Shown in pieces: positions 1-9,578 of a DNA stretch of 64,000 bases. The stretch comes from Pseudomonas purpurea (GTDB taxonomy: Bacteria > Pseudomonadota > Gammaproteobacteria > Pseudomonadales > Pseudomonadaceae), in assembly GCF_039908635.1 (NCBI RefSeq), contig NZ_CP150918.1, forward strand, positions 4,790,001-4,854,000. Reading direction: 5' to 3'. Position 1 is the stretch's first letter. Every line of letters begins with the position of its first letter. The notes beneath the pieces were generated by a model. That model was not told the DNA's origin. It saw nothing but the letters and a program-made list of their open reading frames with translations, and did not search any database. Position numbers and translations under genes: made by a program.

Positions 1-113
1 TCGATTTCACCGATATTGAAACTGACGCCGAATGCGGGTCCGGCGAGCGTAGAGGCGAGACTGACCGCCAGGGGCAGTTTCGCCCGGCGCCAGAACTGGT
101 TGGTAGATGTCAT
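1..113 (-). CDS. DUF1302-type protein, N-terminal fragment
   Basis: Only the first 37 or so codons are in the window and the gene runs off the left edge. The start ATG is at 113, and the peptide opens MTSTNQFWRRAK followed by a hydrophobic stretch ending near LAGPAFG, which looks like a signal peptide, then VSFNIGEIE. This opening resembles Pseudomonas DUF1302 outer-membrane-type proteins, which usually sit next to a DUF1329 gene. The rest of the gene is not visible, so the family call rests on the N-terminus alone. Confidence 0.55.
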   Translation of the reverse strand, partial: MTSTNQFWRRAKLPLAVSLASTLAGPAFGVSFNIGEI

Positions 114-447
114 CGACGCTACTCCATGTGCTTTATTGTTATGGCAGTGAGCACTTCTAAAAACGTTCTGAGTGACCGGAAACCAGAAGCTCCCGACATC
201 ATTCAAGTTGCATCGCCCCGTTGTGTGCGTTTGCCTCGTTCTTAAAAATCCTTGAGCGACTATAGCCAGCAGGGGGTACCGCTTGATCCCTCTAAAGTGT
301 GATTTGCAGCCCCCGGGCACTCTGGAACAGTCGTTTCGCCAGACCGGCAAATGCCGGCACGGCAAGAATGGCTGAAATTTTCGATTTCACAAGCCAAGCG
401 CTTGCTTGGTGGGCTTGCCGTGCCCTTTCGGGCACGGCAAGGGACGC
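114..447. other. intergenic region between DUF1302 start and acyl-CoA ligase end
   Basis: There is no convincing gene in these 334 bases; the only short reading frame lacks a ribosome site. It should hold the promoter of the leftward DUF1302 gene. The end nearest the ligase carries a strong hairpin, listed separately. Confidence 0.5.
414..441. terminator. hairpin downstream of the acyl-CoA ligase
   Basis: CTTGCCGTGCCC and GGGCACGGCAAG form a perfect 12-bp stem around TTTC, just after the ligase stop. No clear T-run follows on the minus strand, so it may be a 3' stabilising stem or weak terminator. A second copy of CGGCACGGCAAG lies near 356-367. Confidence 0.45.
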
Positions 448-2130
448 TTAAAGCGTCGAAAGGAAGGTGCTGTTGTTGGCTTGCCACTGCGTGATGTCGA
501 GGCGGATGCGCTTCTTGTCGAGCTTGCCGACGCTGGTCTTGGGAATTTCAGTAACAAGGGCTATCTGACTCGGGATTGCCCACTTGCTCAAATGCCCCAA
601 CTCCACGAAAGGCTTGAGGTGTTCCTTGAGTTCCCTGGCCCCGATCACATGGCCTTCTCGAACCACCAGCAGGGCAAACGGCCGCTCCCCCCATTGCGGA
701 TCGGGAATGCCGACCACTGCTACTTCACGTACCGCCGAGTGACGGCTGATCAGGTCTTCGAGTGCCAGCGAGGAGACCCATTCGCCGCCGGTCTTGATCA
801 CGTCCTTGATGCGGTCACGGATATCGATCACGCCCATGCTGTCCAGGGTCGCGACATCGCCCGTGTGCAACCAGCCACCGGCCCAGAGTTCGGCACCCTT
901 TTGCGGCTCGTTGAAATAGCCCTCGGTCAACCAAGGGGCGCGCAGCACGAGCTCACCCTGGGACTCGCCATCGGCGGGCAGGAAGTTGCCGTCGTCGTCG
1001 ACAATGGCAGCCTCCACCAGCGGCCCCGGCACCCCGGCCTTGATGCGGTAGGTGGTGCGCTCGTCATCGGTGCCGGCCAGCAACTCTTCATTCAGGTGCG
1101 CGCAAGACACCAGCGGGCCGGTTTCCGACATGCCATACGCCGCAGTCAACTGGATGCCCTTGGCCTTGGACGCTTCGTACAGCCCACGGTTGAGGGCGCT
1201 ACCGCCAATGACGATTTTCCAGCCGCCGAAATCGGTGCCTTGTGCAGCCTTGGAGTTGAGCAGCATCTGCAGGATTGTCGGCACACAGTGAGAGAAGGTG
1301 ACCTTCTCCCTGCGCCACAGCTCCACCAGGTATTCCGGGTCGTAACGGCCGGGATAGACCTGCTTGAGGCCCAGCATGGTCGCCACATACGGAAGGCCCC
1401 ACGCATGCACATGGAACATCGGGGTGATGGGCATGTACACGTCGCGGGTGCCGAGCAGGCGTACGCTGTCGATGCTGCCCATGATCACCGCCACGCCCAT
1501 GGTGTGCAGCACCAGTTGCCGGTGGGTGAAATACACGCCTTTGGGGTTACCGGTGGTGCCGGTGGTGTAGAAGGTGGTCGCGACCGAGTTTTCGTCGAAA
1601 TCCTGGAAGTCGTATTGGGTGCTGGCAGCGGCGAGCAATTGCTCGTACTCGCCCACCAGGTTCGGCAGGTCAGCCGTTTTGTCAGCCCCGTCGGTGATCA
1701 GAAGGGTTTTCTCGACCGTGGTCAGTTGCCCGGCAATCGCCTGGTAGAGCCCCACAAACTCGCTGTTGACCAGCACGAAGCGGTCCTCGGCGTGGTTCAT
1801 GGTGTAGAGAATCTGTTCGGGAGACAGGCGTACGTTGATGGTGTGAATCACCGCACCAATCATCGGGATCGCAAACATGCATTCCAGGTAACGGTGGCTG
1901 TCCCAGTCCATGACCGCCACGGTATCCCCGGCCTTGACCCCTGCCGCCGTCAATACGTTGGCCAGCCGCGCGACCCGCTCGATCAGGGTCGGGTAGGTAT
2001 AGCGCAACTGATCGCGGTAGACGATTTCACGGGTTTTTTCGTAGCGGCTGCCTGACATCAGCAGACGCTTGATCAGCAGCGGGTATTGGTAGGCCCCTTC
2101 AGCCGGGGGGATAACGCGAGTCTGCAACAT
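448..2130 (-). CDS. medium/long-chain fatty acyl-CoA ligase (AlkK-like)
   Basis: This 560-residue cytosolic enzyme of the ANL superfamily would activate fatty acids to acyl-CoA through an acyl-AMP intermediate, for beta-oxidation. The phosphate-binding motif YTTGTTGNPKG is at about 188-198, the A5 motif AYGMSETGP at 331-339, LHTGD at 421-425 and DRIKDVIKTGGEWVSS at 439-454. The C-terminal catalytic lysine region IPKTSVGKLDKK is also present. Length and motifs match the AlkK-like medium-chain branch. A GGGATTCTT ribosome site precedes the ATG. The gene stands alone, with a hairpin after its stop. The exact chain-length preference cannot be read from sequence. Confidence 0.9.
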   Translation of the reverse strand: MLQTRVIPPAEGAYQYPLLIKRLLMSGSRYEKTREIVYRDQLRYTYPTLIERVARLANVLTAAGVKAGDTVAVMDWDSHRYLECMFAIPMIGAVIHTINVRLSPEQILYTMNHAEDRFVLVNSEFVGLYQAIAGQLTTVEKTLLITDGADKTADLPNLVGEYEQLLAAASTQYDFQDFDENSVATTFYTTGTTGNPKGVYFTHRQLVLHTMGVAVIMGSIDSVRLLGTRDVYMPITPMFHVHAWGLPYVATMLGLKQVYPGRYDPEYLVELWRREKVTFSHCVPTILQMLLNSKAAQGTDFGGWKIVIGGSALNRGLYEASKAKGIQLTAAYGMSETGPLVSCAHLNEELLAGTDDERTTYRIKAGVPGPLVEAAIVDDDGNFLPADGESQGELVLRAPWLTEGYFNEPQKGAELWAGGWLHTGDVATLDSMGVIDIRDRIKDVIKTGGEWVSSLALEDLISRHSAVREVAVVGIPDPQWGERPFALLVVREGHVIGARELKEHLKPFVELGHLSKWAIPSQIALVTEIPKTSVGKLDKKRIRLDITQWQANNSTFLSTL

Positions 2131-2346
2131 AAGAATCCCTTTTCTGACTGCACGGTCTTGGCATTGAGTTAAGCACTCTAGAGCCCTTGAACGCCGGCCA
2201 AATCAGCCAAAGGAATGATTTGCAGAGCCGTACAAATGCTAGCTTTGCGCCAGCATTTGCCCGGATTCTTCACTGATTAGTCGATTTGGCCTACAAACGT
2301 CCGGCCACACACCTGAACGGTATCAAGGTGCGAACGGACGACGCGA

Positions 2347-2976
2347 TCAATGCATCTCGGTAAAGGCCAGCTTCACACCGATGGCGATCAGGACCGCGCC
2401 CATCATCCGGTCGAACCAGTGGCCCATGCGGGCGAAACCGGCCCGTACGCGCTGCTGGCTGAACAGCATCGCCACCAGGCAGAACCAGACGGCGGTCGCC
2501 ACGGCCAGGTAAATCCCGTAACCGGCCTGGATCGACAGCGGCGTGTGCGGGTTGATAACCACGGTGAACAGCGAAAGGAAAAACAGCGTGGCCTTGGGGT
2601 TCAGGCCATTGGTCACGAAACCCGACGTGAAGGCGCCACGCGCGGTGCGCTCGCCGACTTCCTTGTGCAGGTCTTCGGTGGCAGGCTTGGCCGGTTGCGC
2701 CCGCAGGGCCTTGAAGCCGATGTACAGCAGGTACGCAGCCGCCAGCCATTTGAGTGCGTTGAACAGCACAATCGACTGCGACACGATCAGGCCAATGCCC
2801 AGCAGCGAATAGCCCACGTGCAGGAAGATCGCCGTGCCCACACCCAGCGCCGTCCAGGTGCCGGCGCGGCGACCGTGGGTCACGCTTTCACGCACCACCA
2901 CGGCAAAGTCCGGTCCCGGGCTGGCCACGGCGAGCAGGTGAATCAGGGCAACGGTCAAAAACTCGGTCAAGTACAT
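2347..2976 (-). CDS. LysE/RhtB family amino-acid exporter
   Basis: This 209-residue inner-membrane protein has about six hydrophobic segments. The family-typical N-terminus carries SPGPDFAVVVRES at about 19-31, and VTNGLNPKATLFFLSLF lies in the middle. LysE/RhtB proteins export amino acids such as lysine, threonine, homoserine or related compounds; the substrate here cannot be assigned. AAGGAG sits six bases before the ATG. The gene is single, and a REPIN separates it from the divergent dehydrogenase. Confidence 0.88.
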   Translation of the reverse strand: MYLTEFLTVALIHLLAVASPGPDFAVVVRESVTHGRRAGTWTALGVGTAIFLHVGYSLLGIGLIVSQSIVLFNALKWLAAAYLLYIGFKALRAQPAKPATEDLHKEVGERTARGAFTSGFVTNGLNPKATLFFLSLFTVVINPHTPLSIQAGYGIYLAVATAVWFCLVAMLFSQQRVRAGFARMGHWFDRMMGAVLIAIGVKLAFTEMH

Positions 2977-3033
2977 GAGGGCTCCTTTTGGCCAGGCAGA
3001 TCAATTGAAGATTCCTTGGTTGAACATCATACC

Positions 3034-3165
3034 TGTGGCGCGGGTGCTTGCTCCCGCTGGGTTGCGAAGCAGCCCTGAACTCTGCAACCGCGCTTCGTCA
3101 GGTGCTCCGGGTTGGCCGCTTTGCGACTGCTGCGCACTCGAGCGGGAGCAAGCTCCCTCGCCACA
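3034..3165. repeat. REPIN, copy 1 (paired inverted REP sequences)
   Basis: A TGTGGCG...GCTTGCTCCCGCTGG element is followed about 80 bases later by its inverted partner GAGCGGGAGCAAGCTCCCTCGCCACA. The outer ends match copies at 16168-16279 and 20390-20522, while the middle differs. Such paired REPs are spread by RAYT transposases in Pseudomonas; no RAYT gene lies in this window. Confidence 0.8.
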
Positions 3166-3224
3166 GTTCATCTGGTAGGCTCGGCAGATTACGCCTTCAG
3201 ATCCCCGCGCAAAAGGTACAGTTA

Positions 3225-4190
3225 ATGACGAACAACACCCGCGCCGTTTTTCTCGACCACAGTTCCCTGGACCTCGGCGACCTGGACCTCAGTGGTTTGC
3301 AGGCCTGCTTCGATGACCTGCAACGGTGTTCGCTGACCACGCCGAAAAACATCATTGAACGGCTCAAGGGTGCCCGCGTGGCCATCAGCAACAAAGTCCT
3401 GCTGAACGCTGAAACCCTCGCAGCCTGCCCGGACCTGAAGCTGATCCTGATCGCCGCCACCGGCACCAACAACGTCGACCTCGACGCCGCCCGCGCCCAC
3501 GGGATCACCGTGAGCAACTGCCAGGGTTACGGCACGCCGTCGGTGGCGCAACACACAATCATGCTGCTGCTTAACCTCGCCACACGCTTGGGCGACTATC
3601 AAAAAGCCGTCGGCGAAGGTCGCTGGCAGCAGGCGAAACAGTTCTGCCTGCTGGACTTTCCGATCGTCGAACTCGAAGGCAAAACCCTCGGCCTGCTCGG
3701 CCATGGCGAGTTGGGCGGCGCGGTGGCACGGCTGGCTGAAGCCTTTGGCATGCGGGTGGTGTCGGGGCAGATTCCTGGCCGCCCTGCCCGCGCGGATCGG
3801 CTGCCGCTGGATGAACTGCTGCCGCAAGTCGACGCACTGACCCTCCACTGCCCGCTCAACGAACACACTCGCCATTTCATCGGGGCTCGCGAACTGACAT
3901 TGCTCAAGCCGGGCGCCTTTGTGGTCAACACTGCCCGCGGTGGCTTGATCGACGAACAGGCCCTGGCCGATGCCCTGCGCAGCGGTCACCTGGGCGGTGC
4001 GGCCACCGATGTGCTGAGCGTCGAACCACCGACTGCCGGCAATCCGCTGTTGGCCCATGACATTCCGCGCTTGATCGTCACCCCGCACAACGCCTGGGGT
4101 AGCCGCGAGGCGCGGCAGCGGATCGTCGGCCAACTGACGGAAAACGCCCAGGCGTTTTTCAGCGGTACAGCGCTGCGGGTCGTCAGTTGA
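3225..4190 (+). CDS. D-2-hydroxyacid dehydrogenase (glycerate dehydrogenase type)
   Basis: This is an NAD(P)-dependent oxidoreductase of 321 residues interconverting D-2-hydroxyacids and 2-oxoacids, probably of the hydroxypyruvate/glycerate reductase branch. The dinucleotide-binding loop [11 protein letters not shown] is at 155-165. The catalytic residues are Arg238 (NTARGG), Glu267 (SVEPP) and His288 (TPHNAW). The ATG at 3225 is preferred over upstream in-frame starts because those run through the REPIN and the protein aligns from MTNNTRAVF. The rsmC gene follows after 32 bases, so the two may be co-transcribed. Confidence 0.88.
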   Translation: MTNNTRAVFLDHSSLDLGDLDLSGLQACFDDLQRCSLTTPKNIIERLKGARVAISNKVLLNAETLAACPDLKLILIAATGTNNVDLDAARAHGITVSNCQGYGTPSVAQHTIMLLLNLATRLGDYQKAVGEGRWQQAKQFCLLDFPIVELEGKTLGLLGHGELGGAVARLAEAFGMRVVSGQIPGRPARADRLPLDELLPQVDALTLHCPLNEHTRHFIGARELTLLKPGAFVVNTARGGLIDEQALADALRSGHLGGAATDVLSVEPPTAGNPLLAHDIPRLIVTPHNAWGSREARQRIVGQLTENAQAFFSGTALRVVS

Positions 4191-4222
4191 TAAACTGCCG
4201 CACTTTTTTCAAGGAGCAGACT

Positions 4223-5221
4223 ATGGATCCGCGCAGTGAAGTACTGCTTCGTCAGGCTGATTTGTTTCAAGGCTCGTTGCTGCTGGCCGGTTTGCCCGCC
4301 GATGACCTGCTGGGCAAATTGCCAAACGCTCACGGCTGGTGCTGGCATGCGGGCGACCAAGCCGCGCTGGACGCACGCTTTGCCGAGCGCAGCCACTTTG
4401 GCGTGAACGCACCGGACCGCGCGTTTGAGACAGCCGTGGTGTTTCTGCCCAAGTCCAAGGACCTGACCGACTACATCCTCAATGCCCTCGCCTCGCGCCT
4501 GGCCGGTCGCGAGCTGTACCTGGTGGGTGAGAAGCGCAGCGGCATCGAAGGCGCAGCCAAACAACTGAACCCCTTCGGCAAACCGCGCAAGCTCGACAGC
4601 GCGCGGCATTGCCAACTCTGGCAGGTCACCGTGGCCAATGCGCCCGAGGCCAAATCGTTGGAAAGCCTGGCCCAGGAATATGAACTGCCACTGGCCGAAG
4701 GCCCGCTGAAAGTCATCAGCCTGCCGGGCGTGTTCAGCCACGGTCGCCTGGATCGCGGCAGCGCGCTGCTGCTTGAACACCTGGACAAACTGCCGAGCGG
4801 CCATTTGCTGGACTTCGGTTGCGGCGCCGGCGTCCTGGGCGCGGCGGTCAAGCGGCGTTATCCGCACAACACCGTCACCCTGCTGGACGTCGATGCCTTC
4901 GCCGCCGCCAGCAGTCGCCTGACCCTGGCGGCCAACGGTCTGGAAGCCGAGGTGCTGACGGGCGATGGCATCGACGCAGCACCGATGGGTTTGAGCGCAA
5001 TCCTGAGTAACCCGCCGTTCCATGTCGGGGTGCATACCGATTATTTCGCCACTGAGAATTTGCTGCGAAAAGCAGCCAAACATCTGAAAAACGGCGGCGA
5101 ACTTCGCCTGGTGGCCAACAGTTTCCTGAAGTACCAACCGCTGATCGAAGAGCACTTGGGGACGTGTACGATCAAGGCCGAAGGGCAAGGTTTTCGGATT
5201 TACCGGGCCAAACGCGGCTGA
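4223..5221 (+). CDS. rsmC: 16S rRNA (guanine1207-N2)-methyltransferase RsmC
   Basis: This SAM-dependent methyltransferase of 332 residues has the RsmC two-domain layout: an N-terminal degenerate methyltransferase-like half and a catalytic C-terminal half. SAM motif I DFGCGAG is at 197-203 and the N2-guanine catalytic motif NPPFH at 263-267. By family it methylates G1207 of 16S rRNA in the 30S subunit. The ATG at 4223 is chosen because AAGGAG lies six bases upstream; an earlier in-frame start at 4187 would overlap the preceding gene. Confidence 0.9.
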   Translation: MDPRSEVLLRQADLFQGSLLLAGLPADDLLGKLPNAHGWCWHAGDQAALDARFAERSHFGVNAPDRAFETAVVFLPKSKDLTDYILNALASRLAGRELYLVGEKRSGIEGAAKQLNPFGKPRKLDSARHCQLWQVTVANAPEAKSLESLAQEYELPLAEGPLKVISLPGVFSHGRLDRGSALLLEHLDKLPSGHLLDFGCGAGVLGAAVKRRYPHNTVTLLDVDAFAAASSRLTLAANGLEAEVLTGDGIDAAPMGLSAILSNPPFHVGVHTDYFATENLLRKAAKHLKNGGELRLVANSFLKYQPLIEEHLGTCTIKAEGQGFRIYRAKRG

Positions 5222-5269
5222 GAAATAAACGCTTGCCCTATCGGATTTGCCTAGGCAGAATCCGCTCCG

Positions 5270-5459
5270 TCCTAGGGGAGTAGTCTCCCACGAGCGCCAT
5301 GCTCGTCCGGCATACGTCAACATACTTGGTCCTCAGACCATGGCGTATGCGACCCCAGCGTCCGCACAGACGGATCGCAGGGTTTGACAAGACCTATGAC
5401 ACGAACACCTTACCCGGGGCGGGAAGGCTGTACGTGTCATAGCCGTGTCGACCCGCCCC
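5270..5459 (+). promoter_or_regulatory. yybP-ykoY family Mn2+ riboswitch
   Basis: The leader of the TMEM165/GDT1 gene has the conserved aptamer blocks of this class: GGGGAGTAG at 5275-5283, CGTCAACATAC at 5315-5325 and GACAAGACCTATGAC from 5386. It also has a perfect 9-bp stem TATGACACG (5395-5403) with CGTGTCATA (5433-5441). GGGGCGGG (5416-5423), inside that stem's loop, is exactly complementary to CCCGCCCC (5452-5459), which lies just before the ribosome site. This suggests an alternative fold that controls expression. The class is known to sense Mn2+ and to switch on Mn exporters. Confidence 0.85.
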
Positions 5460-5473
5460 TTGGAAATTACCTG

Positions 5474-6058
5474 ATGCTGGATTCTCTGCTCGTTCCTACT
5501 GCAATCGTTGCCTTGGCCGAAATCGGTGACAAGACGCAACTGCTCGCACTCATTCTCGCCGCCCGTTTTCGCAAACCCTGGCCGATCATTGCCGGTATCG
5601 TCGCCGCGACCCTGGCCAACCACGCAGCAGCCGGCGCAGTCGGCGCCTGGTTTGGCAGCTTCTTCTCGGATTCAACGTTGCACTGGATTCTGGCCGCGAG
5701 CTTTGCAGCGACCGCGCTGTGGACCCTGGTGCCAGACAAAATGGATGACGACGAAGCCAGCACCGCCCGTAAGTTCGGACCGTTCCTGACCACACTGATT
5801 GCGTTCTTCCTGGCGGAGATGGGTGACAAGACTCAAGTCGCCACTGTGATGCTCGCGGCGCAATACCCTGAGTTGTGGCTGGTGATTATCGGCACTACGG
5901 TGGGCATGCTGATTGCCAACGTGCCGGTGGTTTTGGCGGGTAACTTTGCCGCGGATAAACTGCCCCTGACCCTGATCCGTCGCCTGGCGGCGTCGGCGTT
6001 CCTCGTACTTGCCATTGTGGCGGTGTACAAGGCAATGCAGAGCAGTGGCTGGGTCTGA
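5474..6058 (+). CDS. TMEM165/GDT1 (UPF0016) family cation exporter, probable Mn2+
   Basis: This 194-residue membrane protein has about six or seven hydrophobic segments and the two family signature repeats, AEIGDKT at 15-21 and AEMGDKT at 114-120. The acidic residues of these repeats are thought to bind the transported ion. Gdt1/MneA relatives move Mn2+ (or Ca2+) out of the cytosol. The yybP-ykoY riboswitch directly upstream supports Mn2+ as the relevant ion. The ATG at 5474 is used because all earlier in-frame starts lie inside the riboswitch. Transport direction and ion are inferred from family and leader. Confidence 0.87.
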   Translation: MLDSLLVPTAIVALAEIGDKTQLLALILAARFRKPWPIIAGIVAATLANHAAAGAVGAWFGSFFSDSTLHWILAASFAATALWTLVPDKMDDDEASTARKFGPFLTTLIAFFLAEMGDKTQVATVMLAAQYPELWLVIIGTTVGMLIANVPVVLAGNFAADKLPLTLIRRLAASAFLVLAIVAVYKAMQSSGWV

Positions 6059-6070
6059 TTCGGTCGTTCA

Positions 6071-6108
6071 GATCGCCGCCCGGAGCGAGCTTGCTCCGGG
6101 CGGCGATC
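6071..6108. terminator. 16-bp perfect palindrome between convergent genes
   Basis: GATCGCCGCCCGGAGC and its exact complement GCTCCGGGCGGCGATC flank the hexamer GAGCTT. It sits between the exporter and the convergent M48 gene and could stop or protect both transcripts. There is no T-run, and the GAGC...GCTC core also resembles a single REP element. Confidence 0.55.
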
Positions 6109-6142
6109 CGACGAAGGCGTCCTTACTGACGATGTAAAAACA

Positions 6143-6962
6143 TCAGGACTTCGGCGCTTTCTCGTACAGCGGCATGACTTTCGGAATCGCCGCTTGCAGG
6201 GAGGCAATACGGCTGGTGGACGCCGGGTGAGTGCTCATGAACTCCGGTGGCGCGCCTTCGGAAGCCTTGCTCATTTTGTTCCACAAGGTGATCGCGGCGT
6301 TCGGGTTGTAACCGGCACGGGCCGCAAGCTCCAGGGCCGATCAGGTCGGCTTCGTTTTCGTTGGCACGGCTGTTAGGCAAGGTCATGCCGTAGTTCGCCA
6401 CGGTATCGGCCAGCGCCAGGCTGTCCTGCCCAAGACCGAACAACGCGCCAGCGCCCTGCTTGGCCATTTCGATGCCATAGGCCTTGGACATCGCTTCACG
6501 ACCGTGTTCGCGCAAGGCGTGGGCAATTTCATGGCCCATGATCGCGGCGATTTCATCATCGGTAAGTTTCAGGCTGTCGATCAACCCGGTGTAGAAAATG
6601 ATCTTGCCACCAGGACCGCAGTTGGCGTTGAGCTCGTCGCTCTTGATCAGGTTGACTTCCCACTTCCATTGCGCCGAATCCGGGCGGAAGTTCGGGGCCT
6701 GGGCAATCAGGCGATCAGCTATCGCCTGCACACGCCGAGCCTCGGAGCTGGTCTTGTCCAGTACACCCTGGTTGCGCGCTTCGCCAAGTGTCTTTTGATA
6801 AGACTGGGCATACATCTGATTGACTTCATCGGTCGACAACATGCTGAACATGTACTGCTTGCGCTCGATACCCACCGCGCCGCCGCTGGTCGTATTGACC
6901 GATTGGCACCCCGCGAGCAGCAGACCTGCGCTCAATGCACACAAAACCAAACGCTTACTCAT
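6143..6962 (-). pseudogene. M48 family metalloprotease lipoprotein, single-base frameshift
   Basis: This is an outer-membrane-directed zinc protease of the LoiP/YggG kind. It has a lipobox LLAGC near residue 19, the HExxH zinc site HEIAH at about 144-148, and the downstream ligand region NENEADLIG. After that the frame breaks. Removing one C from the GGCCCTGG run (plus strand GGG at 6334-6336) restores the expected LELAARAGYNP...PKS ending, with a stop at 6143. As written, the ORF instead reads on in the wrong frame to 6123. The ATG at 6962 follows a GGGAGAGA ribosome site. The break has the same context as those in hemA and pth, so it is probably a sequence error. Confidence 0.82.
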
Positions 6963-7240
6963 GAACACTCTCTCCCTGAAAAGATGGCGCGTATCCTAGG
7001 CCGTGATCTGTATCGGCGCCAGATACAACAGACGTGCTGCACGTTAATTTCAGATACGTACGACCTCGCCGTTGCAATAAATTCATAAATCATCGACCGC
7101 CTGATGCAATGAAGGCTGACAACCTGCCCCTGAGCGACACCTACCGATTCAAAACAGTCATTTTGAAAATTCCCCCTCATGCCCGGCCCTCCGGCCGCCG
7201 ATAACCCTCCGCAGACGTCATTCCCGCGTCCGGAGCCGTT

Positions 7241-9382
7241 ATGAAATTCAAGTCGATCCAGTTTTCCGTTGCCGCCCTGGCCGGTGCCATCGTATTGAGC
7301 GTTGTCGCCGCCCTGGTGTTGTATGCCGTGTTTTCCGGAGCGCGGACCCAGGACATGGTCCAGCAGCGTACTCAAGCGCAGTTTGAGCAAGTCATCGAAC
7401 AGCGTCTGCGCGGGCTTGCGCAAACCCAGGTCAGCCAGATCCAGCGCGAACTTGAAGCACCGCTGCTGATTGCTGGTGGGCTGGTGCGGGTCAACGCGCT
7501 GATCGGCACTCCGGATGCCGACGGCAAACCGCAGTTGAGCCTGAGCCGTGAGCAACTGATCAGCCTGATCAAGGAAAACGTCGCACAGAACCCGAAAATC
7601 CTCGGCACCTACATCGGCTGGGAACCCAACGCGCTGGACCATAACGACGCGGCGTATGTCGGCAGCAAAGTGGCCGGCATCGACGCGGGCACCGGACGCT
7701 TTCTGCCGTGGTGGTTCCGCAACGAAGACGCCAGCCTGGGCCTGGACAAACTGGCGGACGTCAACGATCGCACCGCCCTCTCCACCGGCGTGCGCGCCAG
7801 CGAGTACTACCTGTGCTCCCAGGAGAGCAAAAAAGCCTGCGTGATCGACCCGGCGCCCTACAAGGTCGGCGACAAAACCGTGATGCTGGCGTCCTTCATT
7901 GAACCCATCATGGTCAACGGCACATTCCAGGGCATCGTCGGCGCCGACCTCTCAGTGAACTTCATTCAGGACATGCTGCTGGGCGCGAACCAGAAGCTCT
8001 ACAACGGCGTCGGTGAAATGGCCCTGATCGGCGGCAACCAGCGCCTGGTCGCCTACACCAAGGACCCGAGCAAATTCGGCGAGAAGGTCAGCGACATTCT
8101 CGACGCCAGCCAGGTCGCCAACCTGAGCCACCTCAATCGCGGCGAAGTGACCTACAACGTCGACAAGGCTCGCGGCAAGATCGAGCTGTATTTGCCTTTC
8201 GGCATCGGCCAGACCGACGCTCGCTGGACCCTGCTGCTGCAATTGCCGCTGAACGCGGTGATGGCCGACCTGCAAACCCTGCAAAGCGACCTCAAGGCAC
8301 AGCGCAACTCCGACACGTTCGGCATGACCATGGTCGGCCTGCTGATCGCCGGTATCGGTTTGCTGGTGATCTGGCTGGTGGGCCACGGCATTGCCCGACC
8401 GCTGAAGCAGATGGTGGCCATGCTCGACGATATCGCCCAGGGCGAAGGCGACCTGACGCGCCGCCTGACCAGCGACCGCGCCGATGAACTGGGTTCGATC
8501 GCCAAGGGCTTCAACACCTTCCTGGCCAAGTTGCAGGCGATGATCACCCAGGTCGTGACGTCGGTGCAGAGCGTCAGCGATTCGTCCGAACACACGGCCG
8601 ACATCGCCATTCGCACCAACATTGGCGTGCACAAGCAAATGGCCGAGATCGATCAAGTGGCCACCGCAGTGCATGAAATGACCGCCACCGCCCAGGACGT
8701 CGCACGCAACGCGACCCAGGCCGCGCAAGCCGCCAGCCACGCCGACCGCGCCGCCGCCCAGGGCATGCAGATCGTGCGCAATACCTCGACCTCGATTGGC
8801 GCTCTCGCGGTGGAGATCGGCAAAGCGGTGGGTGTGGTGCAGACCCTGGCCAAGGACAGCGAGAACATCAACGCGATCCTGACCGCCATTCGCGGGATCG
8901 CCGAACAGACGAACCTGCTGGCCTTGAACGCCGCGATTGAGGCCGCTCGGGCCGGTGAACAGGGACGTGGTTTTGCAGTGGTCGCCGATGAAGTGCGCAA
9001 CCTGGCGCAGAAGACTCAGCAGGCCACCGAAGAAATCCAGTCGATGATCCAGCAGTTGCAGCAAGGCACCCGCGATGTGGTGCGCGTCATGGAAGACAGC
9101 CAGAACCGCACGGACGAAAGCGTGCAGCACGCTGCTCAAGCAGCCGAGGCCCTGGAGATCATCACGCAGGCAGTATCGGTGATCAACGACATGAACACCC
9201 AGATCGCCAGCGCCGCGGAAGAACAAAGCGCGGTGGCTGACGACATCAATCGCAATGTGATCAATATCGGCCAGGTGGCCAATGAAGTCGCGGGCGGTGC
9301 GGATGAGTCGAGCGCGGCCAGTGCGGACCTGACCAAACTGGCCGAGCAGCAGCGACGGTTGATCAATCAGTTCAAGGTCTGA
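7241..9382 (+). CDS. methyl-accepting chemotaxis protein with Cache sensor
   Basis: This transmembrane chemoreceptor has 713 residues: a first membrane segment at about 8-30, a large periplasmic double-Cache-like sensor to about 350, a second membrane segment near 360-380, HAMP, and a cytoplasmic signalling rod. The hairpin tip is near 550-590 and contains [19 protein letters not shown]. It should pass ligand occupancy to CheA/CheW in polar arrays. The layout resembles the Pseudomonas amino-acid receptors PctA/B/C, but the ligand cannot be assigned. A CCGGAG ribosome site precedes the ATG. The gene stands alone, divergent from the M48 gene across about 280 bases that should hold both promoters. 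Confidence 0.9.
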   Translation: MKFKSIQFSVAALAGAIVLSVVAALVLYAVFSGARTQDMVQQRTQAQFEQVIEQRLRGLAQTQVSQIQRELEAPLLIAGGLVRVNALIGTPDADGKPQLSLSREQLISLIKENVAQNPKILGTYIGWEPNALDHNDAAYVGSKVAGIDAGTGRFLPWWFRNEDASLGLDKLADVNDRTALSTGVRASEYYLCSQESKKACVIDPAPYKVGDKTVMLASFIEPIMVNGTFQGIVGADLSVNFIQDMLLGANQKLYNGVGEMALIGGNQRLVAYTKDPSKFGEKVSDILDASQVANLSHLNRGEVTYNVDKARGKIELYLPFGIGQTDARWTLLLQLPLNAVMADLQTLQSDLKAQRNSDTFGMTMVGLLIAGIGLLVIWLVGHGIARPLKQMVAMLDDIAQGEGDLTRRLTSDRADELGSIAKGFNTFLAKLQAMITQVVTSVQSVSDSSEHTADIAIRTNIGVHKQMAEIDQVATAVHEMTATAQDVARNATQAAQAASHADRAAAQGMQIVRNTSTSIGALAVEIGKAVGVVQTLAKDSENINAILTAIRGIAEQTNLLALNAAIEAARAGEQGRGFAVVADEVRNLAQKTQQATEEIQSMIQQLQQGTRDVVRVMEDSQNRTDESVQHAAQAAEALEIITQAVSVINDMNTQIASAAEEQSAVADDINRNVINIGQVANEVAGGADESSAASADLTKLAEQQRRLINQFKV

Positions 9383-9384
9383 AA

Positions 9385-9575
9385 AACAAAACCCATCACC
9401 CTCTCCCAGAGGGAGAGGGGACTCATTGGGGGATGCTTCAGAAACACACCGACCTGATAGCACTTCACCGACTCCATAATCGACTCGACTACTTCAGGTC
9501 GATGAATAGAGTAAGACAACTCGGTCAGCTCCCTCTCACACCGGGAGAGGGCTGGGGTGAGGGGCTTTTGACTCA
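9385..9575. repeat. inverted pair of CCCTCTCCC-type palindromes
   Basis: CCCTCTCCC-AGA-GGGAGAGGG (9399-9419, perfect 9-bp arms) is followed by an inverted relative, CCCTCTC-N7-GAGAGGG (9531-9551), with its flank CTGGGGTGAGGGG. The outer flanks CCCATCA and TGAGGGG also mirror each other. This is a second REP family, distinct from the TGTGGCG elements, and fills the space between the chemoreceptor and the convergent SRAP gene. Confidence 0.6.
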
Positions 9576-9578
9576 GGC

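Noticed and set aside
406..2055. Long plus-strand ORF (549 codons) opposite the acyl-CoA ligase
   Set aside because: It is antisense to a gene with all ANL motifs; the translation is His/Gln/Arg-rich with no domain, typical of high-GC shadow frames.
7952..9463. Long minus-strand ORF (503 codons) opposite the chemoreceptor
   Set aside because: Antisense shadow; low-complexity His/Gly/Leu translation.
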